From Rhizomys pruinosus (lineage: Eukaryota; Chordata; Mammalia; Rodentia; Spalacidae): DNA of 64,000 nucleotides. The stretch spans positions 6,129,889 through 6,193,888 of the forward strand of contig VZQC01005680.1 of NCBI GenBank assembly GCA_009823505.1, given 5' to 3'. Positions within the stretch are counted from its first letter, which is position 1; the number at the start of each line of letters is the position of its first letter. Below the pieces are notes generated by a model. That model did not search any database. It saw nothing but the letters and a program-made list of their open reading frames with translations, and had not been told where the DNA came from. Shown piece after piece: positions 1 through 11,257 of the stretch. Position numbers and translations under genes: made by a program.

Positions 1-228
1 TTTATTTCTGTATGTGTATGAATGTACTGTCTGCATGTAGGTTTGTGCACCCGTGTCGTGCAATGCCGCGGAGGTCAGAGGAGGGTCTCAGATTCCCCTG
101 GAACTGGAGCTCTCCTGGAATTGGAGTTTCAGACGGTTCTCAGCCGCCATGTGGGTGCTGGGGATCGAACCCGGGTCCTCTGTAAGAGCGGTTGGCACTC
201 TTAACCGCTAGGCCATCTCTCCAGCCCC
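1..228 (-). mobile_element. Young B3-type SINE (17-bp duplication subfamily), edge-truncated
   Basis: Read on the minus strand it begins near 228 with GGGGCTGGAGAGATGGCC and the Pol III A and B boxes (B box GGTTCGATCC). It then has the doubled CTCCAATTCCAGGAGA / CTCCAGTTCCAGGGGA module and the CCGCGGCATTGCACGAC 3' half. The A-rich tail runs off the window start. Confidence 0.88.
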
Positions 229-439
229 CAACACCCCATTTTTTTAAACTGAGTAATTTTGTTTTATGGGTTCAAGCACCCTTCCAGCAACTAAAAGTTT
301 AAGCTTAGCACCTACTTAGCAAGGACAACTAAAACACAGCCAAGCAGAGCACTGCACCTGTAATCCTTATTACTTTACCCTATTCTAAGGCAGAAAGAGT
401 AAAGACTTCTGAGCGATTTAAGACCATGCCTCAAAACAA

Positions 440-480
440 AGGAACAAACAAACAAACAAACAAACAAACAAACAAACAGA
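440..480. repeat. (AAAC)n microsatellite
   Basis: About nine AAAC units, probably the tail of a worn Alu/B1-like element starting near 340. Confidence 0.85.
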
Positions 481-496
481 TTTAAAAGAGGAAGCC

Positions 497-715
497 AAGG
501 GCTGGAGAGATGGCTCAGTAGTTAAGAACACTGGCTGCTCTTACAGAGGACCGGAATTCAAATCCCAGTACCCCCATGGTGGCTAACAACCACCTGTAAC
601 TCCAGTTCCAGGGGATCTGATGTCCTCTTCTGACTTCAGAGGCCACTGCAGAACACGGTGCACTTACATACAGGCAACACACATACACATAAAATAAAAA
701 TAATAAATAAAAATA
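497..715 (+). mobile_element. B3 SINE without the 17-bp duplication
   Basis: It opens with GGGCTGGAGAGATGGCTCAG, has a tRNA-like head and a single CTCCAGTTCCAGGGGATC module, and ends in an AATAAA-rich tail. It is an older, ancestral type. Confidence 0.85.
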
Positions 716-727
716 TTAAAAGAAGAA

Positions 728-935
728 GCCAAGGGTTGGAAAGATAGCTTAGTGGTTAACAGCATCGTATACTGTTCTTGCAGAAGATTCCAGTTCCCAG
801 CACCTACTCTGGGGAAGCTCACAACTGTCTGTAACTCCAGCTCCAAGGGAGCAGATGCCTCTGGCTTCTGCTACCACCTGCACTCATGTGCACACACACC
901 CCCCCACAGAAGCATAATTAAAAATAAAACATATT
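728..935 (+). mobile_element. Diverged B3 SINE
   Basis: It has the same layout as its neighbour at 497-715 but many substitutions (GGTTGGAAAGATAGCTTAG head). It ends in a CA/C-rich segment and AATAAAAC-type tail. Confidence 0.75.
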
Positions 936-990
936 TTTCAAGTTTGAAATCAGCCTAGGCTATGCAGCACGCAAGACCTTGGTTTAAAAC

Positions 991-1219
991 GTCTGGAGAG
1001 ATGGCCTAGTGGCTGAGAGCACCAACTGCTCTTGCAGAGAACCCAGGTTCGATCCCCAGAACCCACATGGCAGCTAAGAACCGTCTGCAACTCCAATTCT
1101 AGGAGAACTCCAGGTCCAGGGGAATCCGACACCCTCTTCTGACCTCCGCGGCATTGCATGACACGGGTGCACAGACCTACATGCAGACAGTACATTCATA
1201 CATATACAAAAATAAAATT
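991..1219 (+). mobile_element. Young B3-type SINE (17-bp duplication subfamily)
   Basis: CTGGAGAGATGGCCTAGTGG head, B box GGTTCGATCCCC, doubled CTCCAATTC/CTCCAGGTCC module and CCGCGGCATTGCATGAC 3' half. It runs directly into a B1 element. Confidence 0.88.
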
Positions 1220-1220
1220 C

Positions 1221-1442
1221 TAGCCGGGTGTGGTGGTGCACACCTTTAATCCTAGCACTTGGAAGGCAGAAGCAGGTGGATCTTTGTGAGTTCAAGGCCA
1301 GCCTGGTCTACAGAGTGAGTTCCAGGACAGCTGGGACTACAGGGAGACCCTGTCTTGAAAAGACCAAAAATAAATAAATTAATTAATTAATTAAATTAAA
1401 TAAATAAATAAATAAAATAAAATAAAATAAAAAATAAAAAAG
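1221..1442 (+). mobile_element. B1 SINE with A-rich tail
   Basis: 7SL-derived GCCGGGTGTGGTGGTGCACACC start and TTCAAGGCCAGCCTGGTC core. It ends in CTGTCTTGAAAAGACC followed by an AAAT/AATT-rich tail. Confidence 0.9.
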
Positions 1443-1514
1443 GAGGAAAATATTAAGGCCAGCCTGGAATACATAAACCCTGTTTTGAAAACAAAGATGA
1501 AAAACATTTCACCA

Positions 1515-1870
1515 TGCTTGGCTGGGGATGTAGTTCAGCTGATGACTGCTAGCATTAGGAAGCCAAGTGAGGCAGGAGGATCAGAAGTTCAAGGTCTTCC
1601 TTGGCTACAAGACTCTATTTCAAAATAACAACAAAAGAGATTAAAAATAAATTATGACTAGGTAAAAGCTTTGAAAGATTGGTAGAGTAAGGAGCATTAT
1701 TTTAGACCATTATTGTCCTAAAGATTTTAGAGCCAGATGTGGCTCATATCTGTAATCCCAGTACTTGGAAGGTTGAGGCAAGGGTACTGCCTCAAGTGTA
1801 AAGCTCACCTCGGCTATATAGTTAGTGGCCAGCTAGCCTGAACTATAGTGTGAAATCCTGTCTCAAAATG
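1515..1870 (+). mobile_element. B4/ID-B1-type SINE remnants
   Basis: 1515-1635 starts like an ID element (GGCTGGGGATGTAGTTCAG) and passes into B1-like GAGGCAGGAGGATCAGAAGTTC, which is the B4 layout. 1730-1870 is a second worn B1-like piece (CTGTAATCCCAGTACTTGG ... CCTGTCTCAAAA). Confidence 0.65.
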
Positions 1871-1966
1871 AATCCTGCCTTCCTCCAAAAAGCTTTTGGT
1901 TTGGTTCACTATTCTTTTATTGTTCATGATTTGTACTTCTCCTAGCCTTAAGATTTACCCTTATGG

Positions 1967-2116
1967 GGCTGGAGAGATGGCCTAGCGGTTAAGAGCACCG
2001 ATTGCTCTTACAGAGGACCCGGTTTCCCAGCACCCACATGGCAGCTGAGAACCATCTGAAACTCCAATTCCAGGAGAATTCCAGTTCCAGGGGAATCCAA
2101 CACCCTCTTCTGACCT
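1967..2116 (+). mobile_element. Young B3-type SINE cut off at an N
   Basis: The 5' 150 bases are intact, including the 17-bp duplication. The element stops abruptly at the ambiguous base at 2117 and its 3' third is missing, which suggests an assembly junction rather than biology. Confidence 0.85.
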
Positions 2117-2117
2117 N
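2117..2117. other. Ambiguous base N (assembly uncertainty)
   Basis: A single N at the point where a SINE ends abruptly and antisense L1 begins. Confidence 0.95.
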
Positions 2118-3440
2118 TCCCATATTTCCTGGTTGTTCCAGTTTTGTGTATTTTTAAATTTTTCATAATCTTTATTTGAGCTTTTTTTTTAAAATTTTTT
2201 TTATTAATTTTATTTATTTCTGTATGTGTATGAATGTACTGCCTGCATGCAAGTCTGTGCACCCGTGTCGTGCAACGCCGCGGAGGTCAGAAGAGGGTCT
2301 CGGATTCCCCTGGAGCTGGAGTTCTCCTGGAATTGGGGTTTCAGACGGCTCTCGGCAGCCATGTGGGTGCTGGGGATCGAACCCGGGTCCTCTGTAAGAG
2401 CAGTCGGTGCTCTTAACCGCTAGGCCATCTCTCCAGCTCCCTATTTGAGCTTTTTAATTGTTCTGCGTTATCTTCCATATCTGATATTCTTTGTTCTGCT
2501 TCCTCTCTTCTACTTCTGAGGCTTTTTCCTTTCCTTTCTTCTTGATTGAATGAGTGTTCTAATTCCTTTTTCGTTTCATCCTGTGTTTTCTTTAGTATTT
2601 CCATTTCCTTTTTGAGCTTCTCAGTCTCTTCTTGGTGCTCTTTACTTCATTGGTTGGCTTCCTTTTTCAGTATTTCTACTTCCTTTCGGAGTTTGTTTTT
2701 TTCTCCCTCTAGTTCTTTCTGGAGTTTATCAATCTGTTCCTTTAGTTCTTTCTGATGTTTGTCATTGTGTCCCTCCAGGTCCTTTTTGAGTTTTTCATTC
2801 TCTCTCTTGAGTTCTCTGAATTCTTCTTTATTTTCTTTTATTTCTCTGCATAGGTCTGCAATTACTCCTCTAAGATCTGTTCCTTGGGTCTCCTCCAAGG
2901 GGTTCCCATTGTAGCTATCTTCTACAGGTTTGGTAGAGACCTGGGGCAGGATTATCCTGTGCCTTTCCCATGTTGTCCCTTCATCATGTCCCTGGCATGT
3001 GGGCTTCCCTTTTGTGGTTCATATCACAAATACCTTTTCACTATGTTAGCAGATGGTTTTGCTTTCCTCCATCAGATGCTTTTTATTTTTCCTTTCCTCC
3101 TCCTTGTTTATGGAGTATTGACTTGTCTAGGTTTCAGGCTTTCAATTTTGTTTATATATTGGATATTGGAAGCCAAAGCACTCTTCTCTTCTTGTTCTGA
3201 AGGTTCTCCAAAAAAAAAATGTCCACTTGGATTCTCACCGATTTCTGGCGGTGGGGGTGGGGGGTGTATATGCCTGACCTAGCCTGCACCCCGGTACCTG
3301 CCTGAGTGACTTCCAGCCAGCCCACACAAAGGTGCAGAGGCACCAACCCAAACCCACCAACCCTCTGGCTCCAAAGGCGAAGGCGTGGTGTGGGTTCTTA
3401 TGTGCAACTACCCTGTGGTATCCAGACAGCAAAATTTCCT
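2118..3440 (-). mobile_element. L1 5' part: ORF1 coiled coil and 5' UTR, antisense
   Basis: On the minus strand, 2898 down to 2413 encodes a Lys/Glu-rich heptad coiled coil, as in the N-terminal half of L1 ORF1 protein. That protein is the RNA-binding trimer of the retrotransposon. The coil is interrupted by one in-frame TGA at 2647-2649 and then reads on in the same frame. To the right, 2900-3440 is non-coding and fits an L1 leader. A young SINE (2187-2441) splits the element. The stop codon and SINE make it inactive. The left border is lost at the N at 2117. The homology of 3440-3765 is unclear, though it recalls internal rodent L1 UTR sequence. Confidence 0.7.
2187..2441 (-). mobile_element. 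Young B3-type SINE inserted in L1, with TSD
   Basis: A full-length element of the 17-bp duplication subfamily, flanked by the 14-bp target-site duplication TATTTGAGCTTTTT at 2173-2186 and 2442-2455. It interrupts the antisense L1 ORF1. Confidence 0.9.
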
Positions 3441-3949
3441 TGGAATGTATCTACCACCTCTGGCTCTGATGCTCTTCTACCCATTCATCCTCAATTATCT
3501 CTGATCCTTGAGAACGAGGGACAGGATATAAGTGTCCCATTAGGGCTGAGCACTCCCCAGTCTCATATTCTCTATACCGACCAGCTGTGGGTCTCTGTAT
3601 TAATCGCCATCTGCTGTAAGAACCCTCTGTGATGGGAGTAGACAGATGCCCTACTCTATGGGCATAAAAATAACTCATTGCTTTTCAGACATAATAGTAT
3701 GTCTGCTTAGCAGAATGATCATAGTAGATTCTTTCCTATGGCCTGTAATCTATCTGGCCACAGATTCTTCTATTTTCATATGTGTTTATACATGTCTATA
3801 AATCAAAATTTACATATTATATTACCACTTTTCTTTCTGAACAATATCCCATGCTTAGCCATTTGATCAGTTTTACACAGATAAAAATCAAACATAGATG
3901 CTGTATATATGGATATATAGCAATATACATTCATGTATCTATATATACC

Positions 3950-3983
3950 ACTCTGTGATATATATACATATATACATACATAC

Positions 3984-4019
<36 letters not shown>
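3950..4019. repeat. (TA/CA)n-(TG)n microsatellite
   Basis: A TATATACATA-rich run passes into about 17 uninterrupted TG units. Confidence 0.9.
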
Positions 4020-4021
<2 letters not shown>

Positions 4022-4375
4022 TGTCCTGTGGCTTACTGGAAGTTACTGTCTCCTAGGAAAACAGAATAAACTAACATAACTAATTATAGCTAACATAACT
4101 ATACATTATATAATTAATGTATAATTCTAAGATTTTATGATTAGGGGAAGTACGCTATGAGACTTGATTGTAAGTAGTCCAACTTTAGATGTTTAGAGCT
4201 GCAGTATTGACATTTAAGCATGGGAAATAGACATATATGATAATTGCAATTAGCAGCATTCTTAGAGGAGCTAGCAAGTTTAGTGTCTATAAGCTAAGAA
4301 AGAGTTTGATGTGTCAGGGGATCTGAAAGAGCCCCAGATGGCTTAGACCAAGGAAGAGCGGAGGATATGGGCCCA

Positions 4376-4690
4376 GAATGAGATTGAAGGTGGATTAGTT
4401 GTTTAGTTTTTCTTAAGAAAGGAGGGGTTTATTTTGGCTTAGAGTTCAAAGGAATACAGTCCATCTTGGTGGACAAGGTGTGGTGGTTGGGGCCTGAGGC
4501 AGCTGCTGCATGGCTTCCATGCTCAGGAAGCAGAGAGCAAGGAACATCAGTGCTCAGCTGGCTTTCTTGCTCTGTTGTTAAGTACCCTGCAGCTCCAGCC
4601 TGCGAAATGACCCTACCCACAGTCAGCCGGGTTCATCCCACCACACTTACCCTAATCTGGAAAATCCCTCAGAAACAGGTTCAGCAGCTT
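4376..4690 (-). mobile_element. LTR-like medium-reiterated rodent repeat, antisense
   Basis: It starts with AAAGGAGGGGTTTATTTTGGC, the complement of an AATAAA signal, then a long segment resembling the common rodent repeat whose sense strand runs TGTTATGG...AATAAA...TAACA. At least seven related copies lie in the window, all antisense to Cpne8. I do not assign a database name. Confidence 0.55.
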
Positions 4691-5079
4691 GTCCTGTTCT
4701 TGATTTTATGGACTGTTAATGGCTGATTTCTGGTGCCTCTGAGGCCAAGGAGAGTGCCAGGACTTTGGTCAGAGAGTGTGCTAGGTCTTGGAAAAACAGG
4801 GACCAAACAAATCTAAACAACAGATGAGGAGAAATAATTAAAAATGGAGTAAAAAATAATGAAATAGAAATGAAAACAAGTAATCAATGAAATATTTTTT
4901 GAAAGAGAGAAATATGACTAATAAATCTTTAGCCCAATTAACCAAAAGTAAAAGAGAAAATCCAAATTAATAAAATTAGAGAGCAAAGATATTAACACAG
5001 ATAATAGTGAAACTCAGAAAATCATGAGCATGAATTTTATATTCATCTAAATTAGAAAGTATGAAAGAGCTGTGCCATG

Positions 5080-5215
5080 AGCTGTGTGTGGTGGCACATG
5101 ACATTAATCCCAGCTCTTGAGAGGCAGAGGCAGGCAGATCTCTGAGTTCAAGTCCAGCCTGGTCTACATAGCGAGTTCCAGCTAGGACCATGTCTCAAAA
5201 AGACCAAAAGTAATA
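5080..5215 (+). mobile_element. B1 SINE in L1
   Basis: GTGTGTGGTGGCACATGAC start, GAGGCAGAGGCAGGCAGATC and CCAGCCTGGTCTACATAG core, and an AAAAAGACCAAAAG end. Confidence 0.87.
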
Positions 5216-5577
5216 AAAAAATAAAAAAGTATCAATTTCTAGATGAATATGACCTAGGAAAGTTAAACCAAGATGATAAAATTAATTTAAACATATCTAC
5301 AATGAACAGTGAAATTGACATAGTAACAAAAAAATCTCAAGTGATAAAAGCCCGGGTCTAGATGAATTAACCATATAATTCTGTCAGCGTTTTGAAGACC
5401 CAACACCAATAGTTTTCAAATTATTCCATAGAATAAACAAGTTCACACTGTTTTTATGAAGCCAGTATTATTCTGATAACAAAACAAATTAAGACACAAG
5501 AAAGAAAATTATAGAACAATTTTCCTGATGAACATTGACACAAAGTTCTTAATAACACACTTAAAAACTTAGTTTAA

Positions 5578-5745
5578 GCCAGGCGTGGTGGCACACGCCT
5601 TTAATCCTAGCACTTGGGAGGCAGAGGCAGGCAGATTTTTGTGAGTTCAAGGCCAGCCTGGTCAACAGAGTGAGTGCCAGGACAGCTGGGGCTACAGGGA
5701 GACCCTGTTTCGAAAAGACAAAAAAAGAAAAGGAGAAAAGGAAAA
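5578..5745 (+). mobile_element. B1 SINE in L1
   Basis: GCCAGGCGTGGTGGCACACG start, complete core, and an end at CGAAAAGACAAAAAAAG followed by an AG-rich tail. It is probably flanked by an imperfect duplication around AACTTAGTTTAA. Confidence 0.9.
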
Positions 5746-5810
5746 AAAAAATTAGTTCAAAAACATGTAAAAAAAAATCATTGATCATGATCAAGTTTGC
5801 TTTATTCTGG

Positions 5811-5899
5811 AGAGCAGGAATGTTTCCACTATATAAAGCAATAAATGTAATTTTATCACATAAGTGACTCAGGACAGAAACCACATGATCATCTCAATA
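5811..5899 (+). repeat. 89-bp direct repeat, source copy
   Basis: Runs from AGAGCAGGAATG to ATCATCTCAATA in its normal place in the L1 ORF2 sequence. Its exact copy is at 6227-6315. Confidence 0.93.
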
Positions 5900-6178
5900 G
5901 ATACAGTAAGGCTTTCAGAAAAATCTACCATCACTTAATGATAAAGGCCTTGAGATGAAGGGAGCATATCTCAGCAGCTCAAGGATACAGGGCACACCTG
6001 TAGCAATATTCTAAACTCAGAAAATTCCAAGGGTTCCCACTAAGACCAGAAACAACTCATGTGTTTATTTTCTCCACTCTTATTCAGCAGCCTCAGCTAG
6101 AACAAGAGAAAACAAGGAAAGGGATGGGTTGGAAACAGGAACAGAAGTCAAAGTATTCCTGTTTACAGAAGATATTAC

Positions 6179-6179
<1 letters not shown>

Positions 6180-6217
<38 letters not shown>

Positions 6218-6226
6218 GGAATGTAT
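6180..6226. repeat. (AT)n microsatellite inside L1
   Basis: About 13 AT units plus a short degenerate TATATACAGG stretch. The tract abuts the copied 89-bp block. Confidence 0.9.
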
Positions 6227-6315
6227 AGAGCAGGAATGTTTCCACTATATAAAGCAATAAATGTAATTTTATCACATAAGTGACTCAGGACAGAAACCAC
6301 ATGATCATCTCAATA
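6227..6315 (+). repeat. 89-bp direct repeat, inserted copy
   Basis: Identical to 5811-5899 over all 89 bases. It lies out of order within the L1, between an (AT)n run and a second short TATATA tract. Confidence 0.93.
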
Positions 6316-7003
6316 TATATATATGACAATAGAGGAACACGTTCTCCAAAGTGGCAAGATACAGCATTAACACACAAAGCCTTCCTATCTACCAATGACT
6401 AATAAACATACTGAGAAAGAAAATAGAAAAATGAGTCCATTCACAATACCTTAAGAAAAGACCTTGGAGTATACCTAAGGACATGAAAGACCAATATGGC
6501 GAAAACTTCAAGACACAGAAGAAAGAAATTGAAGAAAATACTAGAAGATGGAAAGAACTCTGATTCTTATGTTTAGTGTGATTAATATTGTGAAATGGCT
6601 GCCCTTCCAAAAGCAGTTTAATGATTCAGCACAATCCTAATCAAAATCTGAGTGACATTCTTCACAGAAATAAAACAATTTTAAAATTCACATGGAAGCC
6701 CAAAAGACTCCCAATATTCAAAGTAATCCTGAGAAAAAAAGAGTACTATTATCACCATGCCTGATTCCAAGCTATACTATGGAATCACAGTGGCAAAAAC
6801 AGCTTGGTATTGGCATGAAGACAGAAACATACATCACTGGAATAGAAGAGGCACTTAAACATTAAGTCCATGAAGCTGTAGCCCCTGACTTTTGTCAAAG
6901 ATGCCAAAGATACTTGTAGAAGAAAAGACAGTATCATTAGCAGATGTGCTGGAAAAAATTAATATCTGCATAAATGAAATTAGATCCTTCATCTCTAACT
7001 CTG

Positions 7004-7036
7004 CACAAAAATCCACTCCAACAGTGGATTTTTGTG
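7004..7036. repeat. 14-bp-arm hairpin palindrome inside L1
   Basis: CACAAAAATCCACT, a 5-base loop (CCAAC), then AGTGGATTTTTGTG. The arms pair perfectly. Confidence 0.92.
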
Positions 7037-8104
7037 GAACAGTATAAGACCTGAAACTTCTTGAGGACAAGAGGGAGTCCCTTCAAGATATAGGCATAAA
7101 TAAGGACTTTCTGAGTAGGATGCTGGCTGCTTAGGAAATATCAACAAATGGAACCTCATGAAATTATAAGCTTCTCTACATCAAAAGAAAGTGTTATCCA
7201 ATGAGGAAACAGCCCCCAGAATGCGAGAAATCTTTGCCAACTTACATCTGACAGAGGGTTAATATCTAGAACGAAGAACAACACCAAAAATCTAAACATC
7301 AAGAAAGCAAACAACCCAATCAATAAATGGACTATGAAACTGAGCAGAGTTCTCAGAAGAGAATATTTTTAATATTTTTATTGTAAATATTTTTAAAGAT
7401 TTCAACATTCTCACTTACCCAGGAAATTACAATTAAAACAACTTTGAAGATTTATCTCACCCCAGTCATAATGGCTTCAAAAAAAAAATTAAACTAGGTG
7501 CTGCCAAGGATGTAGGGAAAGGGAGCCTTTATTCACTGTTGGTGGCCCTGCACACTGATGCAGCAGCCACTCTGAATGTTAGTATGGAGGTTTTTCAAAA
7601 GCCTAAATTTACATCTACCATGTGACCCTGCCATACCACTTCTAGGCACATACCCATAGGACTCTATCTTCTGCATTGATGCTCTATTATAATGCTGGGA
7701 AATGGAACTAGCTTAGATTTCCAGCAACTGATGTATGGATAATGAAAATTTATTACAGATACACAATGGGATTATACTGAACTGCAAAGAAAACTGAAAT
7801 TTATAAGAAAATGGATAGAACTGGAACAAATTCTACTGAGTGAAGTAAGCAGGCCCAGATAGACAAATGTCCAATAGTCTCTCTGATGTGCGGATCCTAG
7901 CTTTTAATTTTTAAACCAGCGTGCATAAATTAAAGTTCCTATAAAGGCCAGGAAGCAATTTGATGAGGAATGGGGAGGGGGAGGCCTTAGCGGAACACAT
8001 GATATGAAAGTCGGTCCAGGAATACTGGAGGTTGAAATGTCTAATCAGGGATGGAGAAAGGGGGTAGGAGAGAGGGTGGAGTTAGGGAAAGGTTAACTAA
8101 AACC

Positions 8105-8310
8105 AGGACGTATGAGAGAGGGCTCAGTGATTAAGAGAACTGGATGCTCTTGCAGAAGGCCCAGGTTCAAATCCCAGCACCCACATGGCAGCACAAGACC
8201 ATCCATAACTCTACTTCTAGGGGGTCTGATGCCCTCTTTTGGCCTCCGTGGGCACTTGCATGCAGAGAGAACAAGGATATACCTAAAATAAATACATTTA
8301 AAAATTAAAA
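8105..8310 (+). mobile_element. B3 SINE without the duplication
   Basis: GAGAGAGGGCTCAGTGATTAAG head, CCAGGTTCAAATCCCAGCACC B-box region, a single TCTAGGGGGTCTGATGCCCTC module and an AATAAAT tail. Confidence 0.82.
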
Positions 8311-8340
8311 AATAATAATAAAATCTCTATGGAAACTTCA

Positions 8341-8575
8341 TTTAAAAATATTTTGTTATTTTTGTTTTATGTGTATAAGTGTATGTATATACTGCATGTT
8401 TGTAAGTACACCATGTTGTGCAATGCCCACAGATCTTAGAAGTGGGCTTTGGATTCCCCTGGCACTTGAGTTATGGGTGGTTGTTAGCTTCTATATAGAT
8501 GCTGGGAATCAAACATGGATCCTCTGTAAGAACAGCCAGTGCCCTTAACCACTGAACTATCTCTCTAGCCTCAGA
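8341..8575 (-). mobile_element. B3 SINE, convergent with its neighbour
   Basis: On the minus strand it starts GAGGCTAGAGAGATAGTTCAG near 8575. It lacks the 17-bp duplication and is moderately diverged. Its tail faces the tail of the SINE at 8105-8310. Confidence 0.82.
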
Positions 8576-8789
8576 AACTTCTTTTCTAAGTCTACTAAAA
8601 AAAACAAACCTGTTTTAAGTGTGCGCATTTGCCCTAAACTCACCCATGCCAGCATTTTTACTTATTTATTTTGGATCCTACCCAAAGATGAAATCAAGAA
8701 TGCACAACAGTGAGCTGGTTGCATGCTTTAGAAGTCACTGTCAAGTAGGTACGCTGTAAAACCAGAGGAACTGTCTTTGTCTATTTTCT

Positions 8790-9085
8790 ACTGCTACCAA
8801 AGAGTACCCACATAAGGTAATTTATAGAGAACTCGATTTTATTTTTCTCACTGGAAGCTGGGAAATCCAAGATCAAGTTACCTTCTGATGAGGGCGTTGT
8901 TCTTGGTGTATTGTCACATGGCAGAAGGTGGAAGGGCAAGTGGTGAATGGTACTGTGCCAAGCGTCTCAAATAAGGGCCTTAATCCCATTCATGGGGTGT
9001 GAGGGGGGAGACTTCATGGCCCTATGCCATCACAGGAAAACACTTGAGTTTTGGAGACGACACACTTGAATAATAAGAACAAACA
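8790..9085 (-). mobile_element. MaLR/LTR-like repeat, antisense
   Basis: It has the ACTGCTACCAAAGAGTACCC ... GGTAATTTATAGAGAACTCG pattern and CACATGGCAGAAGGTGGAAGG, which recall antisense mammalian LTR retrotransposon ends. Family not assigned. Confidence 0.5.
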
Positions 9086-9825
9086 CCATAACCTAATAGA
9101 AGTGTGGGTATCCAAAGATGAAGGGAGCCCAAAACTGTGCTCTGAAAAGGGGACCTGGATGGGGGGTAGAGCGTGATATTCACTCCTGAATTCAGCACTG
9201 TGTGTTCACTGCTGACATTCTCAAGAGCGATTTTAGAGTCACATGTCAGCATATACTCAACCATTCTGTTATTCACAAGCCAGTGTTCCAGAAGAAACAG
9301 ACCTGTATGGGTGTTAGTAGCTAGTGGGCTACAAGAAGCTTTAGGCTTGCAATTCAGTGGGACCTGTGCTGGGCAGTTTTAATCCTGTCTTCTTAATTTC
9401 CCTCTCAGCATAAGTTTGGGTCGGAGTTCACATGAGGGATGGGTGCTGAGGAATGTGGATAATGGCAAAGTTCTGAGTGTTGTGCATTGCTGACTTAAAG
9501 CTTTCAGCTTCCCGCAGGGTGACAGGGTGTCGTTGTGAGGATCCAGGTCCTTCTAACTTCAAACAGTTGACATCTGCATTGTGCTTTGGATGCCTGTGGG
9601 GCTTGCAGCCTGTAGTTATTTGGGTCAGCTCTTATCCCCATTGTCTTGAAATTAGAAGCCACATATTATCTATTTTAGACCCCCCCCCCCGGGGCTTAAT
9701 ATATTCTATGCTAAATGGAGCAGAATTCTAGAAGGACTGAAGACTTTTGTATCCAAAGTCACTTATATTGGTACCTTATACCTTATCATGCTCATATAGA
9801 AAACAGTATTGATAAACCAAGATAG

Positions 9826-9930
9826 TGACTTCCTTTAATCCCAGCAGACAGCCGAGGCAGAAGGTACATAGTGAGTTTGAGGCCAGCCTGGGGTACCTGA
9901 GCACCTGTCTCAAAAAAAAACCCACAAAAC
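9826..9930 (+). mobile_element. Short worn B1 SINE
   Basis: CCTTTAATCCCAGCAGACAG, GTTTGAGGCCAGCCTGGGG and CTGTCTCAAAAAAAAACCC. The middle is shortened. Confidence 0.75.
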
Positions 9931-10124
9931 AACAAAAAACAAAAAACGGTGACAGGAGAAGAAAATGTAATTAATAGTATGTATCTTGTGGTGGCATAGT
10001 AAGGACTGAAAATAATACACAGGAACTTTTTGGAACAAATTGCGTACAGCAAATGGTCGCTTAACTATTTGCATTAAAAATAAATGTTCATTAATGCTCA
10101 AGTGTTGAATTAGTAACTTGGTGT

Positions 10125-10480
10125 ATTAGTAACTTCTGTACTTACGCGAGCAAAATACATAACAATATACAGGAATAATTTATTTGGGCTCCTGGTTCAG
10201 GGTGTCCACCTTTCTTGGTGGGGAAGATGAAGCAGAACAGACCATCACGTCACAGTTCTTGGGCAGCAGAGAAAAAGCTAACAGGACGAGCCCAGGAAGA
10301 GTGCTCCTGCAGGACCAGCCTTCACTGATGTAGTTCCTTCAGCTGGGTCCTGCCTCCTAAAGTTTCTACCACCTCCCAAATAGTGCCACCAGCTGGACAT
10401 CAACTTTTCAGTATGGGAGTCTTTGTGGGGACACCTAACGTCCTTATCGTGGCATCCCACCCTCTCCAGAAAAGGCCCCC
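10125..10480 (-). mobile_element. LTR-like medium-reiterated repeat, antisense
   Basis: It contains AATAATTTATTTGGGCTCC at the left and the CACCTCCCAAATAGTGCCACC ... GGGGACACC block at the right. This is the same family as 4376-4690. Confidence 0.6.
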
Positions 10481-11257
10481 ATCTGTCTCACAAAATAAAA
10501 TTCATTCAGCCTGTCACTGTAAGTCCCCCTAATCTTCAGAGTTCCAGCACTTTTAAATGGCAAGTTTAAAGGCTCTTCTGAGATTGAAAGCAACCTTTGT
10601 ATAGCTCTGAGTAGCCATAAGCCTCTGCGAGATCAAAAAGCAAGTTACATAATTCCAAGATCCAGTGGCACCAAGTAATTATTCTCATTGTAGAGGGAGA
10701 ACTGGGGGAATAGCTAAGGAGGATTGGACCAAAGCAACACAAAAACCCAGAAGTGAAAACACTATGTTCTATGGCTCCGTGTCCCAAATCCAGAGCACAC
10801 ATGCACTCTGCTGGATTTTGGTGGGCTCACCATCTACATGGCTTTTTTCTTGGGCTGGTGTCGTTGTTGTCTGTGGCTTTCCTGGACAGCTGTTCCACAT
10901 TCCTGACAAGCAGAAGTGCCCATTACTATTTAGGCCTCTCTTTCATAGCTTTATACATTGACTTTTCGGGAGTTCCTTATAGGGCATCTGACCCAGCTAC
11001 ACATTGCCTGGGCTCCCAGACTTTCCCCTGAAGTACTGCTGGCAGACTCCACGATACTATAGTTGTTGCATTCTGCATGATGACTCCAAGATCTGCTGCC
11101 AGATCTAGCATTAGCCAGGTCCTCTTAGACTAAGGCTGAGGAAGCCTGTGAGTGTGTGGATGTCTGGACACAGGAGTACCCCATAGGTGGTCCCCCAAGA
11201 GTAGTGTGGCCCAGGGGCTCTCTCAAGGAAATGAGTTTCGATTGATCTTACATTTTC

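Larger units (their letters stand above)
4790..8100 (+). mobile_element. Decayed L1 ORF2 and 3' end, sense
   Basis: Collinear with the rodent L1 reverse transcriptase ORF from the thumb-upstream region to the C-terminus, with frameshifts and stops throughout. The catalytic FADD box appears as FTED near 6162-6173, so the enzyme is dead. The element is broken by B1 copies at 5080-5215 and 5578-5725 and by a TA microsatellite plus an internally copied 89-bp block at 6180-6330. The last part, 7880-8100, is purine-rich and resembles an L1 3' UTR. Confidence 0.8.

Noticed and set aside
997..1052. tRNA-like A and B boxes
   Set aside because: They belong to the tRNA-derived head of a SINE followed by a SINE body. 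No tRNA cloverleaf 3' half or anticodon arm context, so not a tRNA gene.
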